NCBI RefSeq assembly: GCF_000313135.1
Contig: NW_004457592.1
Span: 511,811 to 575,810, forward strand
Origin: Acanthamoeba castellanii str. Neff
Lineage: Eukaryota > Discosea > Longamoebia > Acanthamoebidae
Direction: 5' to 3'
Length of the DNA stretch: 64,000 nucleotides
The notes under the pieces are model-generated. The model searched no databases and was not told where the DNA came from. It saw only the letters and a list, made by a program, of their open reading frames with translations. This document shows positions 46,293-56,742 of the stretch, piece by piece (position 1 is the first letter of the stretch; every line of letters starts with the position of its first letter). The position numbers were made by a program, and so were the translations under genes.

Positions 46293-46646
46293 CGCGGGAG
46301 AAGGCAAAGGGGCTGTACCAGGGCGCTCGTGGGTGTCGCCGCAGCACGTTCACCAGAAACGAGCTGATGGCCACGCCCGCCACTGTCACCTGCATTGGTT
46401 GTGTTTGTTGGTGTGTGGTGTGTATGTGAGATAGAGATTAGTGTTATTTGATTAAAATCAATAAAAATAAAGCCAACGCACCTTGGAGAGGGGGATGGCT
46501 TCTTTGGCGGTGTAGCCGACGATGAGGATGAGCACGGGCACGTAGATGCCGCCTCCGCCAATCCCGACGGCGCCTGATAGAGCTCCGCCGACGAAGGCCA
46601 GCCCCGTGCCCAGGTACAGGCGCCACCCGAACAACAGTTCAGCCAT
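43994..46646 (-). CDS. TauE/SafE-family membrane transporter
   Basis: About ten exons on the minus strand; the first is 46482-46646 (MAELLFGWRLYLGTGLAFVG with SGAVGIGGGGIYVPVLILIV). The family's repeated Gly-rich motif returns in the second half (AAGFLGIGSGMVNGPVMLEI). Many transmembrane segments are visible: VTVAGVAISSFLVN, MTPTTLLGTTVGVLVY, ILPEWLILILLILVLGL, VKFLYLAIVWCIMFAIVFV, MYFWILWGVMFPIMLG, LWFFVLGVLAAVVGQYGV and AFVIAGSGVAMIVTGAL. A hydrophilic loop of about 150 residues (EAERQNRVMTVNPTADS to KSKSKGGGGGGIVVL) separates the halves. Bacterial relatives export sulfite or sulfoacetate; the substrate here is unknown. Ends 98 bases from the ING stop, tail to tail. Inner exon limits are approximate. 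Confidence 0.85.
44488..44610. repeat. (CGTGTGT)n minisatellite in TauE intron
   Basis: About seventeen 7-bp CGTGTGT units with few changes, lying wholly in an intron of the minus-strand TauE-like gene. Confidence 0.95.
45193..45255. repeat. (CACACG)n hexamer repeat in TauE intron
   Basis: About ten CACACG units, intronic. Confidence 0.95.
46230..46291. repeat. (AC)n microsatellite in TauE intron
   Basis: About 30 AC units, intronic. Confidence 0.95.
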
Positions 46647-47141
46647 CCTATGCGACACCTGGCTCGGCCCCTTCTTCTGCAGGCAAGTTCAATCGATTGC
46701 GAGATCGATTTTTTGTTCTACGCGGCAGGTAAAAAACAAAATAAATAAATAAATCTCCTGCGTCCGTCGCTGATCAGCCGCTTGCCAATCGATTGAAGCA
46801 GATGCACAGCCTGCCTCCTCGCCCCTGCTAGGCCGAGCAGTTTGGTGTGGTCGTGTCACCTCCTACACTCCGCCAACAATTCTGGAATGCGGGCCGAAGA
46901 ATTCAAACCAGTCGGCTAATATTGTCGACATTCCAAGATGAAGAATGTGTTGGGTACCCATTCTGGGCTTCGTGTCGTGCGTCGTGAGTTGTGTAGTGCG
47001 TCGTGCGTTGTGTAGTGCGTCGTGTCGTGTGTCGTGTCGTGCGTGTGCGTGTGTACAAACAAACAGAGGTGATGGATAAGTTGTTTTCTTATTTACTGGA
47101 GAGGAGAGATGGTGAGGTGGAAGGAGGAAGGAGGGGAGACA
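46647..47141. other. intergenic with CGTGT-like tract
   Basis: 46970-47055 is a GTCGTGCG/GTGTAGTGCG low-complexity stretch resembling the intronic tracts but outside any recognised gene. The rest shows nothing. Confidence 0.5.
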
Positions 47142-48691
47142 TTATGGGATGAAGGAGGCGAGCCAGTCGGAGTGGTCGGCGACGCCAAACACGACCTCGA
47201 TGGAGATGAGGAAGATGATGGCCCACTCGAGCCTGGTCGACTTCTTCACGTGCACTTCCGAGCTCAGCATAGAATAGAAGTCATTAAACATCTTCAACTG
47301 CGAGTCCAGCACCTGTTGACACACACACGCACACACACGCACACACCACAGCACACGACACAGCACATGTGAGTTTCTCATCAAAGACGAGTGGTGAAGA
47401 TGGTTGAGGTGGATGGGACCTTGGCGCGGTTCTTGACGCCGAGGTGGCTGTTGAAGATCTTCCAGGTGTTGGCCGACTCGGTGTCCTCCCAGAACTCGTC
47501 GGGGATGTCGGACACGAAGTCGGTCTCGCCGAGGTTGACGTTGACGAGGAGCTCCATGATCTTGCCCATCTCCTGGACGATCTTCTTGGGGCCGAGCGGG
47601 ATGCTGCCGTTGCGGGCGAGGTAGTGCGACAGGGCCTGCATCTCCTGGAAGGTGTCCTTGACCTCCTTCTCGAAGTAGTCCAGCTTGATCGACTGCGCGA
47701 GCGCGAACGAGACCGGCCACTTGGCCGTCGAGTCGTCCTCCTTGAGAATGAGCTCGTCGTCCTCGGGGTCGACCGCCGTGTCGCTCCCGTAGACAAAGTC
47801 AAAGTCCTCGTACAGCTCTGTGCGCTCGCCCCGCTCGCACGCGCGGATGAGCTGCCGCACGCGGATGAAGTCGGCGTCGTCCACGTCCCAGCACACGAAC
47901 GAGCCGAACGGGAAGATGTAGATCTCGCTGTCGTCCAGGCACCGGAGCCGGATGTACTTGCGGTCGCGTCGGATGTAGGAGATCTTCCACTCGGAGGCGA
48001 TCACGTCGTCGGCGCGCAGCGCCCGGTAGAGCTTGTGCAGCACGTAGGCGTCGGCCGTGCAGTAGGCCAGGCACTTCTTCCGCTCCTCGCGCGCCCGCGG
48101 TCGGTTGTCCTCGTCGCGTTGGTCGCGGCCCATCTCGGCCCGCTCGAGCCGCAGCTGCTGCAGACGGCGCACCTCCTCTTCCTCCTGCTGCTGGCGGGCT
48201 CCCTCGGGGTCCTGCTCTTCATCAATGGCAGTACTAGTGGCCCGCCTGGCGGCTTTCTTCTTCGATGCTCGCTTGGCGGTGCCACCGTTGCTGCTCTCCA
48301 TTGATTGCCTGGGTGGCGGCGTGTGGTGCTGATCTTCGCGGCCCATTTCGGCATCTTCCTCGGCCCGCTCCTCCTTCTCCTCCTCCGGCGTGCGCTGGGA
48401 TTCTGCATCTCCTACGCTGCTGGTGGTGCTGGCGAAGAGGGGCGACGCGCTCGAGTGCCAATTTCTCCGAAATGAGGGGAAGGCCATCGCACCATTGCCT
48501 CGACCTGCGCAGCGAATGGAGCTCAAAATGTGCCGATGTCCCGCCTGCTGCGATGTCGCGAGGGAAGACGAGCATGCTGCTCGCTGCGCACGGAAGAAGG
48601 GTGAAGGAGTGAGGGTGGAGGGGAAACGTCCGAACCCTTGCCGAGCCGTGAGGAAAGGACCTCGCGTCGCAGCATTCGCTGCTCGCTTCAT
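47142..48691 (-). CDS. RMD1/RMND1-family (DUF155) mitochondrial membrane protein
   Basis: Two exons on the minus strand, 47420-48691 and 47142-47312 (480 aa). The N-terminus (MKRAANAATRGPFLTARQGF) is basic and acid-free, as for mitochondrial import. A charged low-complexity region follows, then the DUF155 domain: CLAYCTADAYVLHKLYRAL, IYIFPFGSFVCWDVDDADF, FALAQSIKLDYFEKEVKDTF and VNLGETDFVSDIPDEFWED. It ends with one C-terminal membrane helix (RLEWAIIFLISIEVVFGVAD). Human RMND1 anchors or supports mitochondrial translation at the inner membrane; yeast Rmd1/Rmd8 act in sporulation. The intron lies just before the last helix. Confidence 0.9.
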
Positions 48692-49167
48692 CTTTTGCTT
48701 CGTTTCGTAAAAAGAAAAGTGGCGAGAAAACATGAGCGTCTCAGAAAAGCAGCAAAGAAAAAGTTGGAAAAATTGTGAAATGTCGTGAATGCGATCCGGC
48801 CACATCGGCCCATAACTCGGCGAAGCGGACGAAATTTGGTTGAAAATGACGCAGTTAGAGTTCGCGGTTCAGGGAAATATTCGAAGCAGGTTGCTGGCAA
48901 GGTGGTGAGAAAGACCAGAAGCAACCCGCGAGGCTAAAACGACCCAACAGCCCAACGACGAAACAACCAACAGTGGTGGCAGTGGTAGCGGAGCGTAGTA
49001 GTAGTAGAACTTACGTGTACTCAACAGAGAACAAGTTTGGCGGCTGGCTTCGTCAGCAGCTGGCCCAACAACCGACCTTACAACCCGAACCATCACGTCG
49101 CTACTTGGCATCGCAAGACATCAATCCATTTACAAAACACAGCATTCATTCTTCCCCAAGCAGCAGC
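48692..49167. other. intergenic between divergent RMD1-like and NRBF2-like genes
   Basis: No gene seen. Presumably two promoters. Confidence 0.45.
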
Positions 49168-51947
49168 ATGGCCTCCACAGCGTCCCCTCTCAAGCAGGTA
49201 CGTGAGTAACAAGAAGGCACCCTTCACTTTGATCTCCCTACTCACATCTCCATTTTGGCACACCAAGGCGGGCGATTTAGGGAGGGAAGCCGAGGAGGCG
49301 GCAGCCAACGGTCTCTTTGAGGAAGCCACCCGCAAGTACCTCCTCGCCGCCCAGGTACTTACACTTCCCCCACTTTACATTAATATTTTGTTTTTATTTT
49401 TGTGTAGATAATATTTATTATTATTTATTCGTACGCCACACCACGTACGGACGAGGCACCTTCCTTGGCTCTTTTTTTTTTCTGTAGAAGAAGATGGCCA
49501 ACGTTGAAGAGCACACCCTCTAAGTCATCTTGAGCCCCTCTCGACCTTCTCCCCGCCGCGATAACTCCTAACACATGTCACATGACCCCTCACCACCAAC
49601 CAACACCTCATCAGTGCTTCGTGGACGCGACGAAGCACACGGCCGATGCGCAGATGATCCAATCCCTCAACCTGCTCGCCCAGACGCACAGGAACAGGGC
49701 CGAAGAACTTCAGCTCTATCTCGAAGCCGCCAAGACCCTCCAGTACGCGCGCACACAATGCCGCACACGACGCAACACGCAACACGCAACACGCACCACA
49801 CGTGTGCTGATTTGATCGTGCGACGTGTGGCTAGGGCGAGTGGCGGAGACTCGTACTACCAGGGCAGCAGCTTGAGCTACTCCAACGGGTACGACAGCGG
49901 CGACGACGACGACGAATACGACGATGAGCCCGGCCAGCACCACCGTCAGCGCGGCGAGGGTCCGACCTATTGGGAGGGCGAGGACATGATCTACGCGCGG
50001 TCGTCGTCCCCGTTCGGCTCCTCCGACCCGCTTCTCTTCGTCTTCACCAAGGACGACGCGCGCCCGGCGCCGGCCATGGTCGAGTCGCAGTTCTACGAGA
50101 TACGGGGCCGCGACCCAGCGGCCGCCGGCGGCAACAGCGAATCGGAGTCGAGCCCGGGCTCGTCGTCGTCATCTTCATCGTCGACATCGACATCAACGTC
50201 GACGTCGTCGTCATCTTCGTCGTCGGTCAACAACAATAACAACGACGCCGAGTCGATCATGTTCAGCGTGGACGGCAGCTCGGACGAGTTTATGTCGACG
50301 TGGCAGCGCATGCTGATGGGCATGGACCGGCTGCTCGACATCCTCCCGCGCTCCACGATACCCTTTGCCGCCGCCGGCCCGGCGTCGCCGTCACCCACCG
50401 GGGAGCGCCGAAGTCCCCAGGCGGCCCGGGCCGACCACAACGCGCAGCCTGCGGGCCAGCTCGGATCGAGCGGCGATGCCGGCGCCGGCCGGGTGGCCGA
50501 GTCCTTCGTGCTGGTGCCCTCCTCGCGTTCGCGTTCGCCCTCGCCCACGTCGCCCACCGACTCGGCAGCGATCTCGCCCGCACCCGCCCTGCAGGGAAGG
50601 TACCCAATCGCACTCCCTCTCTGACACCGCCACTCTGGCTTGCGCGCGTTCAAGAGACCGAGCTGACGTGTCGTACGCGTGTCGTGTCGTGTCGTGTGTC
50701 GTGTGTCGTGTCGTGCCTGTTTTGGTGGTTCAGCGTGTTGGACTATTCGGGGCTCAGCAAGGAAGATATGCTGCGTGAGCTCCAGCGTCTCAACCAGGCC
50801 GTCGAATATCTGCGCGCCGAGAACGCCGCCCTGGTCAAGGCACAGGAGGAAAAGAAAGAAGCGACGCGAGAAAACGAAATGCTGAAGGAGAGCATTCTGC
50901 GATTCCGCACCGAGTTCGAAAAGCAGACGCACCAGCTTCACCAGGCCCAGCCCGTCAAGCTCTCCAAGGTACCCCCTTAGACTTACACTGACACGTTTCT
51001 TCTTTTCTTTTCCTTTTCCTTTTCTTGTTGGTTGGGCTCATCGCGTTTCGATACAACAGAGCATCGTGGGCGGCACGAAGCGAAGCGTCCACCCGACGAA
51101 CCCGCTCGCGCACTCGGCGCTGTCGTCCGGCGGCCACAGGGCGCACCACCGCTCGGTCGCTCCGCACCACAATTACCACCCATCGGGCGCCCTCCACTCG
51201 GGCCGCTCGCTCTCCTCGTCGTCATCGCACTTCGCATCGGCCTCGGCCTCGCCGCCGCCCGCCGCCTCCGCCAAGAACCCGTCGTCGTCCCTCGGGCTCG
51301 ACTCGGCGCTGTCGCCGTCGCTGTCGTCGTCGGCATCGTCGGCCCAATCGACAGCGATGATGACGTCAGCCGCGTCGCCGCTGTCGGCGTCGATGTTCTG
51401 GATCCAGAACATACAGATGAAGCGGCTCAAGGAGCTCGAGGAGCGCAACCGCGCGCTGGCCAAGCAGCTCAAGCAGCTCCGCAAGCAGGCGAGCGGCAGC
51501 GACAAGAAGGTGGCCGCGCTCGAGGAGGAGAACCGACGACAGCGCGAGGTCATCGACAAGTACGACGAGAAGTGGAAGAAGCTCGAACGCAGCGCGCGCG
51601 AGAAGATGAAGCAGCGACGAGAGAGCCTGTCGCGCACGTCGTCGTTGCCGGCGCCGCCCGCCGGCGGTGGTGGTGGGTCGACGTCGTCGTCCACCATCCC
51701 CGGCTCGCTGTCCGAGGGCAGCGGACTGCCCATCCTCGCCATCCCGGCCCTGTCGTCGTCGCCCTCGGGGTCGATGACGTCGATGCACTCGCCGGGGTCG
51801 TCGCCTATCTCGTCTCCGCTGTCGTCGTCCCCTTCGTCGTCGTTCCTCATGCACGCCGCGTCGTCATCGCTCCTCTCGCCCTCCTCCTCGCTCTTCCTCA
51901 ACTCCTCTTCCATCGCCGACGACGCCGGCCGAGGACGCGAACACTGA
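49168..51947 (+). CDS. NRBF2/Atg38-like protein with N-terminal MIT domain and coiled coils
   Basis: Six exons: 49168-49197, 49268-49354, 49615-49742, 49835-50599, 50734-50968, 51060-51947 (about 710 aa). Residues 10-80 form a three-helix MIT-like domain (GREAEEAANGLFEEATRKYL begins after one further Ala; then CFVDATKHTADAQMIQSLNL and RNRAEELQLYLEAAKTLQ). A long acidic and Ser-rich region follows, then LSKEDMLRELQRLNQAVEYL and RAENAALVKAQEEKKE, a coiled coil like that of NRBF2, which joins Atg14-PI3-kinase complex I in autophagy. A second coiled coil (RLKELEERNRALAKQLKQLR) and a Ser/Pro-rich tail extend it well beyond the 287 residues of human NRBF2. The family call rests on the MIT plus coiled-coil order. 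Confidence 0.65.
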
Positions 51948-52527
51948 CGATGGCACCGATGCTGATGTACAGAATGCATGAAACAAACAAACAAACAAAC
52001 AAAAACAATGTAGCTACAGCAAAAGGAGTCTTGTCTCACGAAGTAAAGTACATCCATTCTCCCGCCGAGGTGGAGTGCCTCCCTTGGTTGGCTCACTCCT
52101 CGCGCGCACTTGAGCCCATTCCCGCTTCCACTTCCTTTCGCCGGCAGCGGCGTTCTTTCGTCGTCGAGGAGTGGGGAGGAGATGAGGGCAGAAATGCGGG
52201 CGTGGCGGTGATGAAGAAGATGCTGATGAAGCTGAGGGTGTGCTGGTGATGAACGACGTTGGAAGGAATGATAAATAAAAAATAATAGGAGGGTTGCCGT
52301 GGATGATGACCGGGAGGGTAATTACAGGTGATTCCACCTCGCGTGCGTGACGAAGTCGAAATGTGGTGTGGTGGTGGCGATGACGGCCGTCATTCCATCG
52401 TTCCAGTTGTTCCTTCTTGCTCGCTCTGCTCGTTTTCGTTGATTCGATTGGGCGGCTGATGAGGCGGTTTGGTCGTTTCCTCACTCCCTCCCTCCCCGCC
52501 GGAAGCTGTCGCGGTTGGGGTCCCCGA
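51948..52527. other. intergenic, tail-to-tail spacer
   Basis: Begins with a CAAACAAACAAACAAAC run (about 51983-52004) and is otherwise featureless. 3' UTRs of the NRBF2-like and GILT-like genes are expected here. Confidence 0.5.
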
Positions 52528-53862
52528 TCAATCGCGAACGCCGCCCATCGACCAGGTGGTGCCCAGCGACGACAGGAGCGGGCTCTCCTCCGCGTAGTAG
52601 TGCGCGTCGCCGCCCGGTGAGTCCTCGAACGCGTCCGGCGACGACTCGACGTGCTGCTGCTGCTGCTGCTGCGCGCTGTTGACCGAGTAGGCCGCCCGCA
52701 CGTACGCGGCCCCGGCGTAGCCCTCCTCCATGCCTCGCTCCCTGCCCGCGCCGCGACTGCCGCCGCCGACGCCAGCACCGGGGCCGCCGTAGCCGCCGCC
52801 GCCGCCGCCGTCGAGGTGGTTCTCGTAGCGGTGCATGGCGTCCTGGACCTTGTCGGCGAAGTCGAGGGCGTTGCCGGGGTTGGACTTGATCATGTTGAGC
52901 CACATGTCGGAGGCGCGGTTGCACTTGACGTAGACGCGGTAGGCGGTGAGCAGGCCGGCGACGAGGATGGCGACGCCGCCGACGACGCCCAGGGCGACGA
53001 GGAAGTAGAACCACCACTTCTCGTAGATCTCGTCGTCGTCGAGCACGGCGTTGGTGGCGCAGATGGCCTCCTCGACGGCCATCTGGCTCAAGGGTCCCGC
53101 GTAGCGCTTCCCATTGATGAAGATGACGCTCTCCACCTCGCCGTTGAGGCCCTCGGCGCTGGAGAGCTGGATGGAGCGATTGAGGAGGTAGGTCCCCTCC
53201 TTGGATTCCACGCATTCCTTCATCACCGACAAATCGAGGGCGGCCTCGATGGCGCATTTCTCGGCGTTGTCGGGGATGACGGTGTACTGCTGGCTCAGGC
53301 AGACGAGGAAGTTGAGATACTTGAGGTTGGCCTGGTAGTGCTCGATGGCGCACAGTTCCCACACATCGCCCACCACCTCGGGCTCGCCGTGCAGCGAATG
53401 GAAGGTGCCATTATCGTCGAGGGAAGCGATGTAGGCGATGCTCACGTGGAGATTAGCATGCGATCGTGCGAGAGGGGCCAGGGCGAGGACGGCGGAAGCC
53501 CCTCGCGAGCTCTTCGACATCATGTACAGATCTACTTGCTTCTTCTATACAATTGAAAAGCCTCAATGAGCGAAAATGCTACAGAAGTAGAAGCAATTGC
53601 CCGTATAGAAAATGCTTGCGGGTGCATACCTCATTGTCAGTTGTACAGGGGCATGGGCACAGCGGAGATGCCGATGGTGCGGAAGATCGAAGCAAGTTGT
53701 CTTCTCTGCTATCCGATGCATGGACTAAAGGTAGAACGAACGACGATTGACATAAGGCCCCTCTCCCAATCTTAGTAAATGAAGCAATTAGGTACCTGTT
53801 TCGACCGTCAACAGGCATATGAGAAGGAGGACCAAGAGGGAGCAAGGACTCTGCTGTGACAT
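52528..53862 (-). CDS. GILT-like type I membrane protein lacking the CXXC motif
   Basis: Three exons on the minus strand: 53796-53862, 53630-53724, 52528-53544 (392 aa). Signal peptide SLLVLLLICLLTVE, a short Cys-rich spacer (CPCPC), then a thioredoxin-like start KKQVDLYMMSKSSRGASAVL where GILT-like and related reductases have SKCPxx(C). Strand and helix NLHVSIAYIASL, HGEPEVVGDVWELCAIEHYQ, FLVCLSQQY, CAIEAALDLSVMKECVES and SVIFINGKRYAGPLSQ follow the GILT fold. Both active-site Cys are absent, so it should not be a thiol reductase. A transmembrane helix (FYFLVALGVVGGVAILVAGL) and a cytoplasmic tail with a Gly run and poly-Gln follow. It may be a lysosomal or surface binding protein. Confidence 0.7.
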
Positions 53863-54260
53863 TAGCACCCTTGCCGAAATGGCATCAAATGCGGTCGAAA
53901 TTCGTTGTGTGCGCGAGGAGCGAGGCCCAAGATGGAGATTGGCTGCCTTCTCCTCCCTGATGTGATGTGTGATCGATTGCGGTGTTGTGGTGTTTCGTCT
54001 GGCCGTGAAGCGAAATCAGTGGGCCCCAAAATTGGCCGCCTGTTGGGTGGTTTTGGCTGTCAACGCAAGAGACGAGACCGGGAGATTCGTGTGGCCAATG
54101 GCACCCTTGCCTCGATTGCACTGCGTTGAGTGGTCTGTCCACCGCCATCTCTGCTCTGTTCACCTTGCAACGCGGTTCTGCGGAGGGTTGCATTGCTTCC
54201 TCGCAGTGTGTCATACACCCACACTCCGCATCTCCTCGCGCCCACTCACACACCAGTGTG
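53863..54260. other. intergenic between GILT-like start and arsM stop
   Basis: No gene seen; probably GILT-like promoter and arsM 3' UTR. Confidence 0.45.
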
Positions 54261-55595
54261 TCAGCAGCACGCGCCGCCCTTGGGCAACTCGCTGGTGGAC
54301 GCCTTGTCCTTGGGGGCCGCACACGCGCCAAAGAGGCCGTAGTGTCGCTCGCGCGAGCCGACCACCTCGAAGTGCGGGCCGAGCCACGTCTTCCCGAGCA
54401 TGTCGGCCGTGTTGCCGCACACCAGCACGGGCCGCCCGGTCTCGAACAGGTGGTGGTCGTCCAGCTGGTAGCTGCTGGCGTGGCCCTTGATCGTGCCCCG
54501 GTAGACGGCGTACTGCCCGTAGTCCTCGCACAGGGTCTCGAGGTCGGGCAGCTTGAACAGGCGGTAGGTGATTGAGTAGAACCGCGCCTCGCCGACCACC
54601 TCCCTGAGCTCCTCGTCGTCGACAGCGATGGGCGACGTCGACAGGGCACGCGGGTCGGTGAAGCCCACGGCGTGACACAGGCGCCGGAAGTCCTCGATGT
54701 ACAGGGCGCCGGCCAGGCACTCGCCGAGCAGCACCTCGTGCGAGCGCACGCTTGGCGGCAGGCGACGGTCGCAGTAGACGTCGCTGAAGTAGAACTCGCC
54801 GCCCTCGCGGAGCACCTCGTATACGTTGGACAGGACGCGGCGCTTGTCGGGCGAGAGGTTGACCACACAGTTGGAGATGACGAGGTCCATCGACGCTGGC
54901 TCGATGCCCGCCTCGGCCAGGAACTCGATGTAGCCCTGCACGAAGCGCAGGTTGGGCCGGGCGTAGCCCAGCTTGGCCGTGTACTCGGCGACGTGCGCGT
55001 TGGCCACATCGAGCTGCTCCTTCGTCATGTCCACTCCCGTCACCGACCCCGATTGTCCCACCTATGTTGCGTCAAGTTGCTGAGTGAACCTACCCCACAC
55101 CGCACGCACCATCGCACGCACCGCACGCACCGCACACACGCAACACTCGACAGCACACCGATTGATGGAGAGTAGGGGGTACCAGGTTCGCAGCAACGTA
55201 GCAATCGCGTCCTGACCCGGACCCCAGATCGAGCACGTGCAGTCCCTCGATGCCAAAGGGCAGCGGCGTGCCGCATCCGTAGTAGCGACTCGTGATCTCG
55301 TCCGGCACCCTGCGCAGAGGAGCGACGTAAAGAAAAACAAACAAAATAAATAGATACCACATAAAAAGAATAATAAAAAAAGCGACATACTTATCTCAGC
55401 AAAGGAAGCTCGTGAGAGGGGGGGGGGTGCGCACTGAACGAGGGCATCGCGGACAATCTTGTGCGGGCGATTGGAGGTGCAGCAGGCGCTGGTCTTGAGG
55501 TCCTTAGTGGAGCTCAGCACGCGCCCATAGTAGTTCTTCACCGACTCGTACACGCCCGCAGCGTTCTTGTAGTCGCCCTGCACCGTGCCTTCCAT
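54261..55595 (-). CDS. arsM: arsenite S-adenosylmethionine methyltransferase
   Basis: Three exons on the minus strand: 55435-55595, 55183-55309, 54261-55061 (362 aa). Motifs of ArsM/AS3MT: YYGRVLSSTKDLKTSACC near the N-terminus, SRYYGCGTPLPFGIEGLHVL, SAM site DLGSGSGRDCYVAANLVG with GVDMTKEQLDVA, SNCVVNLSPDKRRVL and GECLAGALYIEDF. The conserved Cys that bind As(III) are in CC, SNC and GEC contexts. The protein ends GGACC, like other ArsM with C-terminal Cys pairs. It methylates As(III) to volatile or less toxic organoarsenicals. The start at ATG 55595 is the first in-frame Met before the family's N-terminal motif. Confidence 0.94.
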
Positions 55596-55702
55596 TGCCA
55601 ACACTTCTTCAAAACGTTATTTATTTATTTTATGAAATATATAAAAGTCTGTGTTTCCATTTATTTTTATGAGGGTATGTACACGACGGTTTGTTGTTGT
55701 TA

Positions 55703-56152
55703 TCACTTGTTCTGGCCAGCGTTGCCCTCTCGAGCAGAGCTCTGAGGGTGGTCGATGGTGCGGCCGACTCGCCCCAGCAGACGCCGCTTGTCGTCGGCCG
55801 TGAGGTGGCGCACGCTGGCTGCCTCGGCCTGGCGCTGGGCGTCGGTCAGCTCTTCGGCCTCCGGTTCGTTGGCCTTGAGATAGGCCATACGGTCCAGGTG
55901 TGGCTTCATCTGCAGCTGCCAGTAGGCCAACTGCATGCCAATGCGTAATCAAAAAAGATTAATTTACCTTTTTACCTTTTATCATTTCATTATCTTTAAA
56001 TTGAAAAACAACAGATTATTGTACAACTGCACAGGGGTGGGCAGAAGGGCTCGTACCAACTTGGCGCCCCCGATCAAAAGGCCGACACCAACGATGGCGC
56101 CCGCTATTTTGAAATGGTTTCGCTTGGGCCTGTACGGTGGGCGTGCACTCAT
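55703..56152 (-). CDS. small single-pass membrane protein
   Basis: Two exons on the minus strand, 56057-56152 and 55703-55930 (107 aa). Basic N-terminus (MSARPPYRPKRNHFK), one helix (IAGAIVGVGLLIGGAKLLAYW), then a charged tail (AYLKANEPEAEELTDAQRQA; DDKRRLLGRVGRTIDHPQ). The layout is like small subunits or assembly factors of the mitochondrial inner membrane, but no family is recognised. Clean splice signals and coding bias support it as real. Confidence 0.75.
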
Positions 56153-56328
56153 CCTCGCTCTCTGTGTCCCTGCGTACGCCTCCAACAAAGTCACCTGTGC
56201 TGGCCGTTACTCATGCGTACGCGTGCGTAGGTTGTGCGTTGTGTTTTGATTTTTAGTTGTCGGAAGAGTAGAAAGGAGAGGAAAAACGGCAGTACCGGAC
56301 GAGTGGCGCAATAAGGCAGGCGGCTGTC

Positions 56329-56446
56329 GGATACGGCCATACTGCGCAGAAAGCACCGCTTCCCATCCGAACAGCGAAGTTAAGCTGCGCCAGGCGGTGT
56401 TAGTACTGGGGTGGGCGACCACCCGGGAATCCACCGTGCCGTATCC
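56329..56446 (+). rRNA. 5S rRNA, copy 5
   Basis: 118 nt, same sequence as copies 1, 2 and 4. The upstream hexamer is GCTGTC instead of GCTGAT. The downstream flank CTCCTTTTTGCTCTCTTC holds the T-run terminator. No CpG-poor island adjoins this copy. Confidence 0.97.
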
Positions 56447-56605
56447 TCCTTTTTGCTCTCTTCACTTCCTTCCCTCGCCCGCACTCTCTCCTCCACCCTT
56501 TCATTTCTCCCACCTTGGCGTGATATGGTAGTGTGCCCACCTCGAACAATAAATAGGAGTTTATTTACAACCCTTCGATGGTGCGGCCGACACCACTGCC
56601 CAGAG

Positions 56606-56678
56606 CTCTGGGAAGGAGAGAGACGCAAGCCGCATAGAGCTGAGTCGCGCGTGACTTGCGTCTCTCTCCTTCCCAGAG
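56606..56678. repeat. perfect 24-bp inverted repeat downstream of MYB gene
   Basis: CTCTGGGAAGGAGAGAGACG plus CAAG (56606-56629) pairs exactly with 56655-56678 across a 25-base loop. It lies 65-137 bases beyond the MYB stop, so the MYB 3' UTR would fold into a strong stem-loop. Confidence 0.85.
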
Positions 56679-56742
56679 TTCAGTCGCGCGCGGCCAAAAC
56701 GTGCTGCTTACATCTCGCCTCTCCCTCACTCACCGTCGGTGT

